64,000 nt of DNA from an uncultured Propionibacteriaceae bacterium (GTDB lineage: Bacteria > Actinomycetota > Actinomycetes > Propionibacteriales > Propionibacteriaceae). Made by a program: the position numbers and the translations under genes. Shown piece by piece: positions 1 through 8,517 of the stretch. The DNA is taken from the NCBI GenBank assembly GCA_938046585.1, contig CALIWR010000003.1, positions 143,972-207,971 on the forward strand. The letters are read 5' to 3'. Numbering within the stretch: position 1 is the first letter of the stretch; each line of letters begins with the position of its first letter. The notes beneath the pieces were generated by a model that was given only the letters and a program-made list of their open reading frames with translations, ran no database searches and was not told where the DNA came from.

Positions 1-830
1 CCCATGGCGATATCGACCCGCATCGCGTTCTCGAAGGCCTCTTTGGTCGCGATCGACAACGGTAGAACGGATTCGTCGTCGCCTCGGTAATACCGTTCGG
101 CCAGCTCGACCACCAGCCGGCCGGCCCGCAAGAAGAGGTCCCGGCGGGCGATGGCGGTCGCCAAGGTGGACCCATTGCCCGGCAGCGCCAACCCGAGCGC
201 CTCCACCAGGCAGTTCATCGAATTCGCGGTGAACATCCCCGAACACGAGCCGCAGGTCGGGCAGGCGCTCGCCTCAATCCGTTCCAGCTGCTGATCGTCG
301 GTGTCTGGGTCTACCGCCCGTACCATCGCGTCGATCAGGTCCAGCGAGGTCTCGACCTCACCGTCCACGAGGGCTTTCCCGGCCTCCATCGGGCCGCCCG
401 AGACGAAGACGGTGGGAATGTTGAGCCGGAGCGCGGCCAACAGCATTCCGGGCGTGATCTTGTCGCAATTCGAGATGCACACCAGGGCATCGGCGCAGTG
501 CGCATTCACCATGTACTCGACGCTGTCGGCGATGAGTTCCCGGCTGGGTAGCGAGTAGAGCATCCCGCCGTGCCCCATCGCGATCCCGTCGTCCACGGCA
601 ATGGTGTTGAACTCGCGTCCGACCCCGCCGGCCTCCTCGATCGCCGACGCGACTAGCCGTCCCATATCGCGCAGGTGGACATGCCCGGGCACGAACTGGG
701 TAAACGAATTCGCTATCGCAACAATCGGCTTGCCAAAATCGGCGTCAGTCATGCCGGTCGCCCGCCACAAGGCGCGGGCCCCAGCCATCTGGCGGCCATG
801 CGTGCTGGTGCGGGAACGCAGAACAGGCAT
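1..830 (-). CDS. ilvD: Dihydroxy-acid dehydratase, N-terminal part (runs off left edge)
   Basis: IlvD dehydrates 2,3-dihydroxy-3-methylbutanoate and its isoleucine-pathway homologue in valine, leucine and isoleucine synthesis. About 276 residues are visible, starting MPVLRSRTSTHGRQMAGARA. Family hallmarks are near-perfect: IVAIANSFTQFVPGHVHL, DDGIAMGHGGMLYSLPSREL, the cluster-ligand region ISNCDKITPGML, the stretch VSGGPMEAGK, and TCGSCSGMFTANSMN with the second cluster cysteine. These match the E. coli-type iron-sulphur enzyme. The ATG is preceded by GAGAGGA about 8 bases upstream, and residue 1 aligns with the usual family start. The C-terminal half lies outside the window. It is co-directional with the iron permease genes to its right but separated from them by about 115 bases. 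Confidence 0.95.
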   Translation of the reverse strand, partial: MPVLRSRTSTHGRQMAGARALWRATGMTDADFGKPIVAIANSFTQFVPGHVHLRDMGRLVASAIEEAGGVGREFNTIAVDDGIAMGHGGMLYSLPSRELIADSVEYMVNAHCADALVCISNCDKITPGMLLAALRLNIPTVFVSGGPMEAGKALVDGEVETSLDLIDAMVRAVDPDTDDQQLERIEASACPTCGSCSGMFTANSMNCLVEALGLALPGNGSTLATAIARRDLFLRAGRLVVELAERYYRGDDESVLPLSIATKEAFENAMRVDIAM

Positions 831-944
831 CGGGAAGGTCCTCTCGTGTCCGGATCAGGCTAGCCATGGCGTCACGCCTGACCGGGCCGGGTCCAAACCC
901 CGACAACCGACCACCACTATCCGCGTATTCCGCCCGCCGCGTGG

Positions 945-2006
945 TCAGTTCCGCCGACCACCGGTGAAGCCCAGCAGCCACAACAGATACAGACCACCCA
1001 GCGCTGAACTCACCAGGCCGACCGGGATCTGGAAGGGACTCAGCAGCCGCCCGGCGACGAAGTCCGCCAGCAGCAGGACAGTGGCCCCGACCATGAAGGA
1101 TGGCAGCAGACTCATCCCGGCCGAGCGGCACATCCGGCGAGCCAGCTGAGGGGCCGCCAATGCCAGGAACCCGATCGGGCCACACGTCGCAACACAGACC
1201 GCCGCCAGCACCACCGCGTACCCGATCATCGTGGCCCGGGTCCGCCGGACCCGCAATCCCAGCCCGGCAGCTGAGTCGTCGCCCAATTCCAGGATCCGCC
1301 CTGGCCCAGCTATCCACAGCCCAACCGGCAGCAGTACGGCAGCGATCAACAGCAGGGGAGCGACGCTTTGCCAGCCGATGCCGTTCAGGCTGCCGTGCTG
1401 CCAGGTTTTGGCGGCTTCCGCTGATTCAATGCTGGTAGCGGCCAGCAGGTAGTCGTTGAGCGAGGCCAGCATCTGCCCAAGCGCGATCCCGGTCAGTACC
1501 AGAACATCTCCACCCACCCCGCGCCGCAGGGTCAACACCACCACGATCACGGCGGTTACCGCGCCGCCTAAGATCGCCCCAGCGCCGGTGGTGAGGGTGC
1601 TGGTGCTGCCCAAAGCCAGGATCATCAACAGCCCACCAGTAGTGGCGCCACGCAGGAAACCGACGATATCGGGGCTTCCTAGCGGATTGCGGGACACGCT
1701 TTGGAACAACGCCCCGGACACCCCCAGCAGACCGCCGATGAGCAGCGCCCCCACCACCCGCGGCAGCCGCTGCTGTAGCACGATGAACGGTGCCAGACCC
1801 TCGCCGCGGCCCCGTAACACCTCGACCATCTCAGCCAGGCAGACCGGATAAGTCCCGGTCGTCAGGGATGCTGCGGCGCCGGCCAGGGCCACCAGCAGCG
1901 TGACCGCGACCACCGCCAGCGAGCGGGCGTGCAGGAGCAGCGTGAACCGCGAGCCGACCCGCAGGTGCCCGGTCGGCGCTCCAAGCCGTACGGTCGGGGA
2001 TGTCAT
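945..2006 (-). CDS. Iron-siderophore ABC transporter permease (FecCD family)
   Basis: This 353-residue polytopic membrane protein belongs to the FecCD/BtuC permease family, whose members form the channel for ferric siderophores, haem or B12. Typical stretches are VLQQRLPRVVGALLIGGLLG near residues 78-97, SRNPLGSPDIVGF near 109-121, and CGPIGFLALAAPQLAR in the C-terminal half. About nine to ten hydrophobic segments are visible. The start overlaps the stop of the upstream permease by 4 bases, so the two are translationally coupled and probably form a heterodimer. The divergent genes at 3119-5094 supply the binding protein and ATPase. The substrate cannot be read from the sequence, although the nearby IdeR-like box points to iron. 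Confidence 0.92.
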   Translation of the reverse strand: MTSPTVRLGAPTGHLRVGSRFTLLLHARSLAVVAVTLLVALAGAAASLTTGTYPVCLAEMVEVLRGRGEGLAPFIVLQQRLPRVVGALLIGGLLGVSGALFQSVSRNPLGSPDIVGFLRGATTGGLLMILALGSTSTLTTGAGAILGGAVTAVIVVVLTLRRGVGGDVLVLTGIALGQMLASLNDYLLAATSIESAEAAKTWQHGSLNGIGWQSVAPLLLIAAVLLPVGLWIAGPGRILELGDDSAAGLGLRVRRTRATMIGYAVVLAAVCVATCGPIGFLALAAPQLARRMCRSAGMSLLPSFMVGATVLLLADFVAGRLLSPFQIPVGLVSSALGGLYLLWLLGFTGGRRN

Positions 2007-3043
2007 GCGCGCCTCCGGGACACGGCCAGCAGCAGGAGGACAGGAGCCCCGACGAAGGCGGTCACGATCCCGGCCTCCAGTTCGGCCGGGCGGACCAACA
2101 GCCGACCCGCCACATCAGCGGTCAGCAGCAGCCCGGCGCCGGCCACCAATGACCAGGCCAGCAGCCGACGCTGGTCGGCGCCCACCAGCAGCCGTACGGC
2201 GTGAGGCACCACCAGCCCGACAAAAGAGATCGGGCCGACCGCGGCCGTGGCCGCCCCGCACAGCAGGGTGATCGCGACGAAGGCCCCGCCCCGTACCAGA
2301 CGCAGATTCACCCCCAGCGCAGTGGCCTGCTCGTCCCCCAGCGCCAACGCGTTCAGGCTGTGCGCCGAGGTCAAGGCCAGGGCCAGCCCGGCGGCCAGGA
2401 ACGGCGACACCCACAGCAGGATCTGAAGGTCACGGCCTTCCAACGAGCCCACCACCCAGAACCGGTAGGAGTCGAAGAGCTTGGTGTGGTACATGGTGAC
2501 GGTCCCGGTGATCGACGACAGGCTGGCACCCAGCGCTACCCCGGCGAGCACCAGCCGGGCCGGCCCCGCATCAGCCGCCCGGCGCGCCATCAGGTGGACC
2601 AGGACCGCGGCCGCGGCAGCGCCGGCGAAGGCGAAGAGCAGATACTGATGCACCGAGACCAGACCCAGACCGCCGATGGCGGTGACCACGGCCAGCGAAG
2701 CCCCGGCGTTGACCCCGAGGATGCCGGGCTCGGCCAGCGGGTTACGCGTCAAGGCCTGCATCACGACGCCGGCTACGGCCAGGCAAGCCCCGACCACGAC
2801 CGCGAGCGCGGTGCGATGGATCCGCAGCCCCCAGATAATCCGGCTGGGCACGGACGCGTCATGGGCCAGCAGCCCCTGCCAGACCTGCGTCGGGGTCAGC
2901 TCCCGCGACCCGAGGGCCAAACTCTCGGTGATCAGCAGCGCCAGCGCCGTCACCGCCACCAGTACCGGCCAGAGCCGCCACCGGGGCCGATTCGGCCGGC
3001 CGTGGGGCGTACGGTCTGACCGGTGCGCCACGCTAGCGGGCAC
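2003..3043 (-). CDS. Iron-siderophore ABC transporter permease (FecCD family), first subunit
   Basis: This is the second FecCD-family permease of the importer. Diagnostic stretches are GLRIHRTALAVVVGACLAVA, MQALTRNPLAEPGILG and AVGPISFVGLVVPHAVRLL, the last being the family ATPase-coupling region. The GTG at 3043 gives about 346 residues and a normal family N-terminus. The same frame stays open to an ATG at 3097 and contains another GTG at 3031, so the start is uncertain. The ATG at 3097 would put the coding start directly beside the IdeR-like box. The gene is first in the leftward half of the divergent iron locus and is followed by the second permease with a 4-base overlap. It probably acts as a heterodimer in the cytoplasmic membrane. 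Confidence 0.9.
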   Translation of the reverse strand: MPASVAHRSDRTPHGRPNRPRWRLWPVLVAVTALALLITESLALGSRELTPTQVWQGLLAHDASVPSRIIWGLRIHRTALAVVVGACLAVAGVVMQALTRNPLAEPGILGVNAGASLAVVTAIGGLGLVSVHQYLLFAFAGAAAAAVLVHLMARRAADAGPARLVLAGVALGASLSSITGTVTMYHTKLFDSYRFWVVGSLEGRDLQILLWVSPFLAAGLALALTSAHSLNALALGDEQATALGVNLRLVRGGAFVAITLLCGAATAAVGPISFVGLVVPHAVRLLVGADQRRLLAWSLVAGAGLLLTADVAGRLLVRPAELEAGIVTAFVGAPVLLLLAVSRRRA

Positions 3044-3099
3044 GCCGAATCGTTCTCGAGGGGTAAAACCCCAGGGGATGGGTGGCCAATGACACAAGC

Positions 3100-3118
3100 A
3101 AAGGTTAGCCTTACCAGT
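3100..3118 (+). promoter_or_regulatory. Probable IdeR/DtxR iron box
   Basis: The 19 bases AAAGGTTAGCCTTACCAGT match the DtxR/IdeR consensus TTAGGTTAGGCTAACCTAA at 12 of 19 positions by eye, including the core AGGTTAG and its ACC partner. The box sits between the divergent permease and binding-protein genes, immediately before the ATG at 3119. Iron-loaded repressor bound here would be expected to shut off both halves of the locus. The assignment is by consensus comparison only. Confidence 0.7.
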
Positions 3119-4237
3119 ATGGCTAGTCGTGAATCCCGCACCCCAGGATCGACGCTCACCCGACGTACGCTCCTGGCGGGTACCGCCGTTTCGGCCCTGA
3201 CGGCCGCGGCGTCTTGTTCCTCGGCGTCGATCAGCTCGCCGTCGCCATCAAGTTCGGCCGCTGGATCCTCCAGTTCGGCCTCTGGATCCTCCAGCTCGGC
3301 CACTGCCTCAGCGTCGAAGCTCCCGAAGTCCACCGCCGTCCCGACCCAGCTCGAGGACGGGATGGGCTCGGGCAAGCCGGACGGAGCCTTCCCCCGGACC
3401 GTGCACCACTACCAGGGCCAGACCACCATCAAGACCGCCCCGACCAAGGTGGTGATCATCGCCACCGGCCAGCTGGATGCGATGCTGGAGCTTGGGATGT
3501 GCCCGATCGGCTCGACGACCGCCTCCGGCGCGGAGGGTGCGGTCCCGCAGTACCTGAAGGATTCCCACCAAGGGCAGGCCAGCGCCCTGGCTGCGATTAC
3601 CGAGGTCGGTTCGCGTACCAAGCCGGACATCGAGGCCATCGGCCGGCTGCACCCCGACCTGATCCTCACCAACATCTCCGGCAAGGACGACGCCGACACT
3701 CTCTACCGGAACCTGAGCGAGATCGCCGCGACCGTCACCACGCGAGGCACCGGGCAGTTCTGGAAGAGTGACTTGCTGTTGCTGGCTGATGCCCTCGGCA
3801 AACGCGAGGCCGCGCAGAAACTGCTGAATGAGCTGGCGATCCACGCCAAGGCTGCGGGCGAGAATCTGGCTGGGGCCGGCGCCGTCTCGTTGCTGCGGAA
3901 GAACGGTGACAAGCTGCGGATCTTCGGCCCGATCTCGTTCGCCGGCTCAGTCCTCGCCGATATGGGCCTGCCACGGCCCGCGACCCAACAGTTCACCGAC
4001 GGGGTTTCCAAGGAGATCTCGGCCGAGACCCTCGACCAGGCCGACGGTGACTGGCTCCTCTACGCCGTCCAGGGCGGCAAGGAGACCGAGCTGACCGGCC
4101 AGGCGCTGTGGTCATCGCTGAAGGCCGTGTCCAAGAACCACGCCTTCAAGGTGGACGACGACCCGTTCTTCCTGAACGCTGGCCCGACCGCCGCTCGGCT
4201 GGTCCGGGAGCAGATCGGCAAGTACGTCTCGCCTTGA
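3119..4237 (+). CDS. Siderophore-iron ABC transporter substrate-binding lipoprotein
   Basis: This 372-residue exported binding protein belongs to the FepB/FhuD (TroA-fold) family. The N-terminus has a Tat-type signal, TRRTLLAGTAVSAL, followed by a lipobox ending AAASC, so it should be a Tat-exported lipoprotein anchored outside the membrane. A serine-alanine-glycine linker containing an 18-bp tandem repeat follows. The family stretch APTKVVIIATGQLDAMLELG comes next, with PDIEAIGRLHPDLILTN in the N-lobe and EISAETLDQADGDWLLYAVQ in the C-lobe. The ATG at 3119 was preferred to upstream in-frame starts at 3023 and 3089 because the IdeR-like box lies over that extension. It overlaps the ATPase start by 4 bases. 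Confidence 0.93.
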   Translation: MASRESRTPGSTLTRRTLLAGTAVSALTAAASCSSASISSPSPSSSAAGSSSSASGSSSSATASASKLPKSTAVPTQLEDGMGSGKPDGAFPRTVHHYQGQTTIKTAPTKVVIIATGQLDAMLELGMCPIGSTTASGAEGAVPQYLKDSHQGQASALAAITEVGSRTKPDIEAIGRLHPDLILTNISGKDDADTLYRNLSEIAATVTTRGTGQFWKSDLLLLADALGKREAAQKLLNELAIHAKAAGENLAGAGAVSLLRKNGDKLRIFGPISFAGSVLADMGLPRPATQQFTDGVSKEISAETLDQADGDWLLYAVQGGKETELTGQALWSSLKAVSKNHAFKVDDDPFFLNAGPTAARLVREQIGKYVSP

Positions 4238-5094
4238 TCACCGAGCTGATCCGGCCCGCCGTACTCGAGGGACGAGACCTACACCTGGGGTACGGCGGGG
4301 CCGACGTGGTGGCGGGTATGGACGTCACCATCACCACCGGTTCTTTTACGGTGATCGTCGGCCCGAACGCCTGCGGCAAGTCGACGCTGCTGCGTTCCCT
4401 CAGCAAGGTCCTGCCGCCGCGGGCGGGTCATGTCCTGCTCGACGGCAAACAGATCGCCATGATGCGCCCGAAAGCTTTTGCCCGCCAGGTTGGTTTCCTG
4501 GCGCAGTCGTCGATCGCCCCGGAAGGAATCACCGTCCACGAGCTGGTCAGCCGGGGCCGATACCCGTACCAGAGTGTTCTTCACCAGTGGTCGGACGAGG
4601 ACGATGCCCAGGTCAGCGCCGCCATGGCCCGTACCCATGTCGATGACCTGGCCCGGCGCCGGGTCGCGGAATTGTCCGGGGGCCAGCGGCAGCGGGTGTG
4701 GATCGCGATGGCCCTGGCGCAGCAGACCCGGGTGTTGCTGCTGGACGAGCCCACCACGTATCTGGACTTGGCCCACCAGGTCGAGGTGCTCGATCTGTGC
4801 CGGGAGCTCAACCAGGCGCTGGCGACGACGGTAGTCGCGGTGCTGCACGATCTGAACCAGGCCTGCCGGTACGCGGACCGGATGATCGCGATGCGAGACG
4901 GCCAGATCGTGCTGGAGGGCCCGCCGGCGCAGGTGATGACGGCCGAGACGGTTGGGCAGGTCTTCGGTCTTCACGTCGAGATCCACCCTGACCCGGTCAC
5001 CGGGACGCCGATGGTGATCCCGGCTGCGCCCCGTACCCCGCAACAATCGGTTTGGCCCCTGATCTCGGACGTACCCAGACCTGATCCGGACTGA
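4234..5094 (+). CDS. Siderophore-iron ABC transporter ATP-binding protein (FepC/FecE type)
   Basis: This cytoplasmic ATPase powers the iron importer. From a TTG start that overlaps the upstream TGA it is 286 residues long. The Walker A motif GPNACGKST is near residue 43, the signature LSGGQRQRVWIAMALAQ near 146 and Walker B LLLDEPTTYLDL near 166. The DLAHQVEVLDL stretch after Walker B is typical of the FepC/FecE/BtuD branch. The conserved LHDLNQACRYADR switch-histidine region is also present. The TTG is chosen because it gives a normal N-terminus and stop/start coupling with the binding-protein gene; the same frame is open further upstream, but that part overlaps the upstream gene in another frame. 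The partners are the two permeases at 945-3043. Confidence 0.93.
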   Translation: MITELIRPAVLEGRDLHLGYGGADVVAGMDVTITTGSFTVIVGPNACGKSTLLRSLSKVLPPRAGHVLLDGKQIAMMRPKAFARQVGFLAQSSIAPEGITVHELVSRGRYPYQSVLHQWSDEDDAQVSAAMARTHVDDLARRRVAELSGGQRQRVWIAMALAQQTRVLLLDEPTTYLDLAHQVEVLDLCRELNQALATTVVAVLHDLNQACRYADRMIAMRDGQIVLEGPPAQVMTAETVGQVFGLHVEIHPDPVTGTPMVIPAAPRTPQQSVWPLISDVPRPDPD

Positions 5095-5136
5095 ACAACC
5101 CTTCCCTCTGCCTCGGATTGGCCCGTGCCCTGGGCC

Positions 5137-5210
5137 GCTCAACAGCGGGCCAAACCCCGGCTTGGGGATCCGGGTCTGCGATCGGGTCGCGGATATGTCC
5201 GCAGTTGTGC
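5137..5210. repeat. Short intergenic element with inverted ends
   Basis: The left end reads GCTCAACAGCGGGCCAAACC and the right end CCGCAGTTGTGC, which is an imperfect inverted copy of it. The unit is about 74 bp and lies in the 152-bp gap between the iron ATPase and the symporter. Related units occur at 12983-13060, 13117-13194, 15862-15946, 46547-46619 and 46667-46740. No reading frame is convincing inside it. Confidence 0.55.
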
Positions 5211-5246
5211 CCCGCAATGGCAGAGCATGGGCTACGGTCTCGTGGC

Positions 5247-6449
5247 ATGAACGCAGAGCAGCGGACCGGCCTGCGGGTCGGGCTCCTTGCCCGGATCGTT
5301 GCCGCCATCGTTGCCGGGATCTTGTTCGGGATGGTTTTGCCCGCCCCGGTGATCCGGGTCTTCACGACCTTCAACGGTTTGTTCAGCCAGTTCCTCAGCT
5401 TCGTCATCCCGTTGATCATCGTCGGGCTGATCGCTCCCGCGATCGGGGAGCTCGGCCGGGGCGCCGGGAAACTGTTGGGGCTGACGGCGGGGATCGCGTA
5501 CGCCTCGACTGTCTTCGCCGGGATGATGGGTTTAGGCGCCTCGTTGGTGGTGCTGCCCCGGCTGCTGGTCAGCAACCCGGGCGAATTGGCCGATCCGTCG
5601 AAGGGCTTGCTGGAGCCGTTCTTTACGATCAAGATCCCGCAGCTCTTCGGTGAGATGTCGGCGCTGGTGCTGGCGTTCATCATGGGCCTGGGCATGACCG
5701 TGCTGAAGGGGGATGCGCTGCGGCGGGGCTTTGACGAGGTCCGCGAGGTGATCAATCTGGTGATCACGAAGGTGATCGTCCCGCTGCTGCCCCTCTACAT
5801 TCTCGGGATCTTCCTCAACATGACCCACAGCGGCCAGGCCTTCACGATCATGGTCACCTTCCTGGGCGTGGTGATCTTCGTCTTCTTGCTGACCTGGATC
5901 ATGCTGGCGTTGCAGTACGGCACTGCGGGCCTGATCTGCGGCCGGAACCCGGTACGGATGCTGGTCGCCATGCTGCCGGCGTACGTCACCGCGCTGGGTA
6001 CCTCATCGTCGGCGGCGACGATCCCGGTGACCCTGCGGCAGTCGATCAGGTCCGGCACCTCGACCCCGGTCGCGTCCTTCGTGATCCCGCTCTGCGCCAC
6101 GATCCACCTGGCCGGCTCGACTATCAAGATCACCTGCTTTGCGCTCGCGGTGATGATGCTGTTCGGGATGCCGATCAAGGTGTTGACGATGGTTGGTTTC
6201 GTGTGCCTGCTGGGCGTGCTGATGGTGGCCGCGCCGGGCGTACCGGGCGGAGCCATCGTGACCGCGTCGGCCTTGCTGAGCTCGATGCTGGGTTTCACCG
6301 AGGCGCAGGTAGGCCTGATGGTGGCTACCTATATCGCGATCGACTCCTTCGGTACGGCGACCAACGTCACCGGTGATGGGGCGATCGCGGCGATCGTCGA
6401 CCGGGTCGCCGGGAGGCTCAGCCACCGAACCGGCGTAACCCAGCGTTGA
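5247..6449 (+). CDS. Dicarboxylate/amino-acid:cation symporter (DAACS family)
   Basis: This 400-residue secondary transporter belongs to the GltP/SstT/DctA family, which takes up dicarboxylates, glutamate or serine with sodium ions or protons. The serine-rich re-entrant hairpin GTSSSAATIPVTL is near residues 250-262. It is followed by SFVIPLCATIHLAGSTI, corresponding to the family motif around the substrate site, and by TATNVTGDGAIAAIV, the NVxGD motif of the last helices. About eight hydrophobic helices are visible. The ATG at 5247 starts MNAEQRTGLR and was chosen over an in-frame start at 5118 because the extension runs through the intergenic repeat element. The gene stands alone and ends 8 bases from the convergent MFS gene. 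Substrate is not predictable. Confidence 0.92.
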   Translation: MNAEQRTGLRVGLLARIVAAIVAGILFGMVLPAPVIRVFTTFNGLFSQFLSFVIPLIIVGLIAPAIGELGRGAGKLLGLTAGIAYASTVFAGMMGLGASLVVLPRLLVSNPGELADPSKGLLEPFFTIKIPQLFGEMSALVLAFIMGLGMTVLKGDALRRGFDEVREVINLVITKVIVPLLPLYILGIFLNMTHSGQAFTIMVTFLGVVIFVFLLTWIMLALQYGTAGLICGRNPVRMLVAMLPAYVTALGTSSSAATIPVTLRQSIRSGTSTPVASFVIPLCATIHLAGSTIKITCFALAVMMLFGMPIKVLTMVGFVCLLGVLMVAAPGVPGGAIVTASALLSSMLGFTEAQVGLMVATYIAIDSFGTATNVTGDGAIAAIVDRVAGRLSHRTGVTQR

Positions 6450-6456
6450 ATATCGG

Positions 6457-7707
6457 TCAGCGGGCCGGCTCGTCAGACTCCACCCAACGCATCACCGGGG
6501 CGCTAATCAGCATGGCCACAGCCCCCAAAGCAGCCAGGAACAACCACGGCACCACGGCCAACAGGCCAGGGGTCTCGGCCCAACCCAACAACGCCCCGAC
6601 CGGCCAGCCGGCCAACAGCACACCCAAACCGCCCATGGAAGCCATCACGCCCATATGAGCGCCGAGCTGGTTCTCGCGCGCCAAATGGCCGACGGTGTCC
6701 CGGGCCCGCGGATGGATCGCCATCGAAGCCACATGCACCAGCACCACCAGCAGCACCTTCGGGATCACGCCCCACACCCCGCCGGGGGAAGGGAACCAGG
6801 CCACGGCGGCAACCGGTACGAAAGCCAAGGCCGTACCAGCATGCGCGATCTGCAACACCCGCGTCGTCGAGAACCGGTGCAACGCCAGCGTGATCCGTGA
6901 CTGGGTGGTAATCACCAGAATTGAGGCCAGCAAGAAATACCAGGTGATGGTCGTCGACTCGTCCTGGCTGCGATGAATCTCCACCGGCAGCGCCAGATAC
7001 ATCTGGTTGGCGGCGACCAGTTGCACCATGTTCAGCGCCGCAAACCCCAAGAATCGACGATTGCGGAGCACCACTGCGATGGACTGTGTCATCCGGGTAC
7101 GGACCCCGACCCGAATACCCTTCGGTAACCAGATCGCATGCACCACCCCGATGACCGCGAAAAGCCCCGCCGCGACCAGACAGGTGACCCGGAACGGGAT
7201 AAACAACACCACCCCACCCAGCACCGGCCCGACCGCCGAACCGGCCTGAGAGGCGACCTGCTGCAGCCCCAACACCTGGGTTCGCGGCGGGCCGTCCTGG
7301 CGCTCCACCGTACCCGCGATCCCCAGGATCGCCGACTCCGAGGCCGGCGAAAACAAGGCCGCAGCCAGGCCAATCAGGACCACGCCAAGGACCACCACAG
7401 GCAATTGCCGAGTCAGCGCAAGGGTCGTGAAACCGGCCACCCGGATCGCGATCCCCACCAGCAGCACCGGCTTGATCCCCAACCAGTCCGACAGAGCCCC
7501 GCCCACGAAAAACAGTCCTTGCTGGGAGAACGTCCGAAGCCCCAGAATGATCCCGATCAGCGCCGTACCAAGGCCCAGATCATCCTGCAGATAGGAGGCC
7601 AGAAACGGCACCACCAGGTAGAAGCCGACATTGAAGGCGAACTGGGTAATAATCAGCAGCCCCAACGGGTGCGGCAGCCGCCGCAACAACTGAATGTCGT
7701 TGGTCAC
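6457..7707 (-). CDS. MFS transporter, last gene of the riboswitch-led metal/peptide ABC operon
   Basis: This 416-residue protein has about twelve hydrophobic segments and looks like a major facilitator drug/metabolite exporter of the MdtH type. The segment GALSDWLGIKPVLLVGIAIR, near residues 70-90, fits the conserved loop between helices 2 and 3. It lies 60 bases after the ATPase gene on the same strand and is probably co-transcribed with the ABC genes. An MFS exporter beside a Nik/Opp-type importer recalls the staphylopine cnt operon, where CntE exports the metallophore that CntABCDF re-imports. No metallophore synthesis gene is visible here, so an export role for a metallophore is only a hypothesis. 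A general efflux pump is the alternative. Confidence 0.85.
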   Translation of the reverse strand: MTNDIQLLRRLPHPLGLLIITQFAFNVGFYLVVPFLASYLQDDLGLGTALIGIILGLRTFSQQGLFFVGGALSDWLGIKPVLLVGIAIRVAGFTTLALTRQLPVVVLGVVLIGLAAALFSPASESAILGIAGTVERQDGPPRTQVLGLQQVASQAGSAVGPVLGGVVLFIPFRVTCLVAAGLFAVIGVVHAIWLPKGIRVGVRTRMTQSIAVVLRNRRFLGFAALNMVQLVAANQMYLALPVEIHRSQDESTTITWYFLLASILVITTQSRITLALHRFSTTRVLQIAHAGTALAFVPVAAVAWFPSPGGVWGVIPKVLLVVLVHVASMAIHPRARDTVGHLARENQLGAHMGVMASMGGLGVLLAGWPVGALLGWAETPGLLAVVPWLFLAALGAVAMLISAPVMRWVESDEPAR

Positions 7708-7767
7708 AGCTGGGGCCTCGCCGACCCGTCGTCTGGCCGAGATTCTCCGGTCGTCCTGGGCATGACA

Positions 7768-8517
7768 TCAGGCCAATTCGATCAGCATCTGGGTGTACGG
7801 GTGGGAAGGGTTCGTCACGACTTCGCGGGTCTCACCCCGCTCGACGATCACCCCGTCCTTCATGACCGCGATCCGATCCGCCAACTGGGCGACCACGGCG
7901 ATATCATGGCTGATGAACAGCATCGACAATTCCTGGGAACCGCGTAGCTGGTGCAGCATCTCGAGAATGCTGGCCTGGACCGTGGTGTCCAGGGCCGAGG
8001 TGATCTCGTCGCAGATGATCAGCGCCGGCTCCGCCAACAGGGCCCGCGCAATCGCGACCCGCTGCGCCTGCCCGACACTGATCGAATGCAGCCCCCGGTA
8101 CACGATCTGCTCCGGCAGATTAACCCGGGCCATGATCTCACTGATCGCCTTCGCCTGCTCCTGCGAGGAACGGTGCAGCTTGTAGCGCAGCGGTTCACGC
8201 AACGCATCCAAAACCCGCATCCGGGGATTGAAGGATGCCCGCGGATCCTGAAACACCATCTGCAGGCGCTGCTGATGAGCCCGTCGTGAGGCACCCGACT
8301 TCGGGTTCAGCCGGTACCCATCCAAGTCGATCGTGCCTTCGGTGGGTGCCAAGGTCCCGGCGATCATCCGGGCCAGGGTCGATTTTCCCGAACCAGATTC
8401 CCCAATCAGCCCGAAACATTCCCCGGCTGCGATCTGCAGCGATGTCGGCGTGACCGCCTCGAACTGGCCCCGCTTCGTCCCGAAGACCTTACGGACCTGG
8501 TCCACCTCAAGCAGCAT
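7768..8517 (-). CDS. ABC transporter ATP-binding protein (NikE/OppF type)
   Basis: This 249-residue ATPase belongs to the nickel/peptide uptake family. Walker A is GESGSGKST near residue 41, the signature region ISVGQAQRVAIARALL carries a VGQ variant of the usual SGGQ, and Walker B is LIICDEITSALDTTVQ. The conserved LFISHDIAVVAQLADRI region follows. The ATG at 8517 gives the normal MLLEVDQVRKVFG start. It overlaps the upstream ATPase gene by 11 bases, which indicates translational coupling. The missing first SG of the signature motif is unusual but is seen in some family members. It should pair with the NikD/OppD-type subunit encoded just upstream and with the fused permease. Confidence 0.9.
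   Translation of the reverse strand: MLLEVDQVRKVFGTKRGQFEAVTPTSLQIAAGECFGLIGESGSGKSTLARMIAGTLAPTEGTIDLDGYRLNPKSGASRRAHQQRLQMVFQDPRASFNPRMRVLDALREPLRYKLHRSSQEQAKAISEIMARVNLPEQIVYRGLHSISVGQAQRVAIARALLAEPALIICDEITSALDTTVQASILEMLHQLRGSQELSMLFISHDIAVVAQLADRIAVMKDGVIVERGETREVVTNPSHPYTQMLIELA

Noticed and set aside
3058..3077. GGGGTAAAACCCC hairpin near the divergent iron promoters as a terminator or second operator
   Set aside because: The four-base stem is too short and no T-run follows; it matches no known iron regulator consensus.
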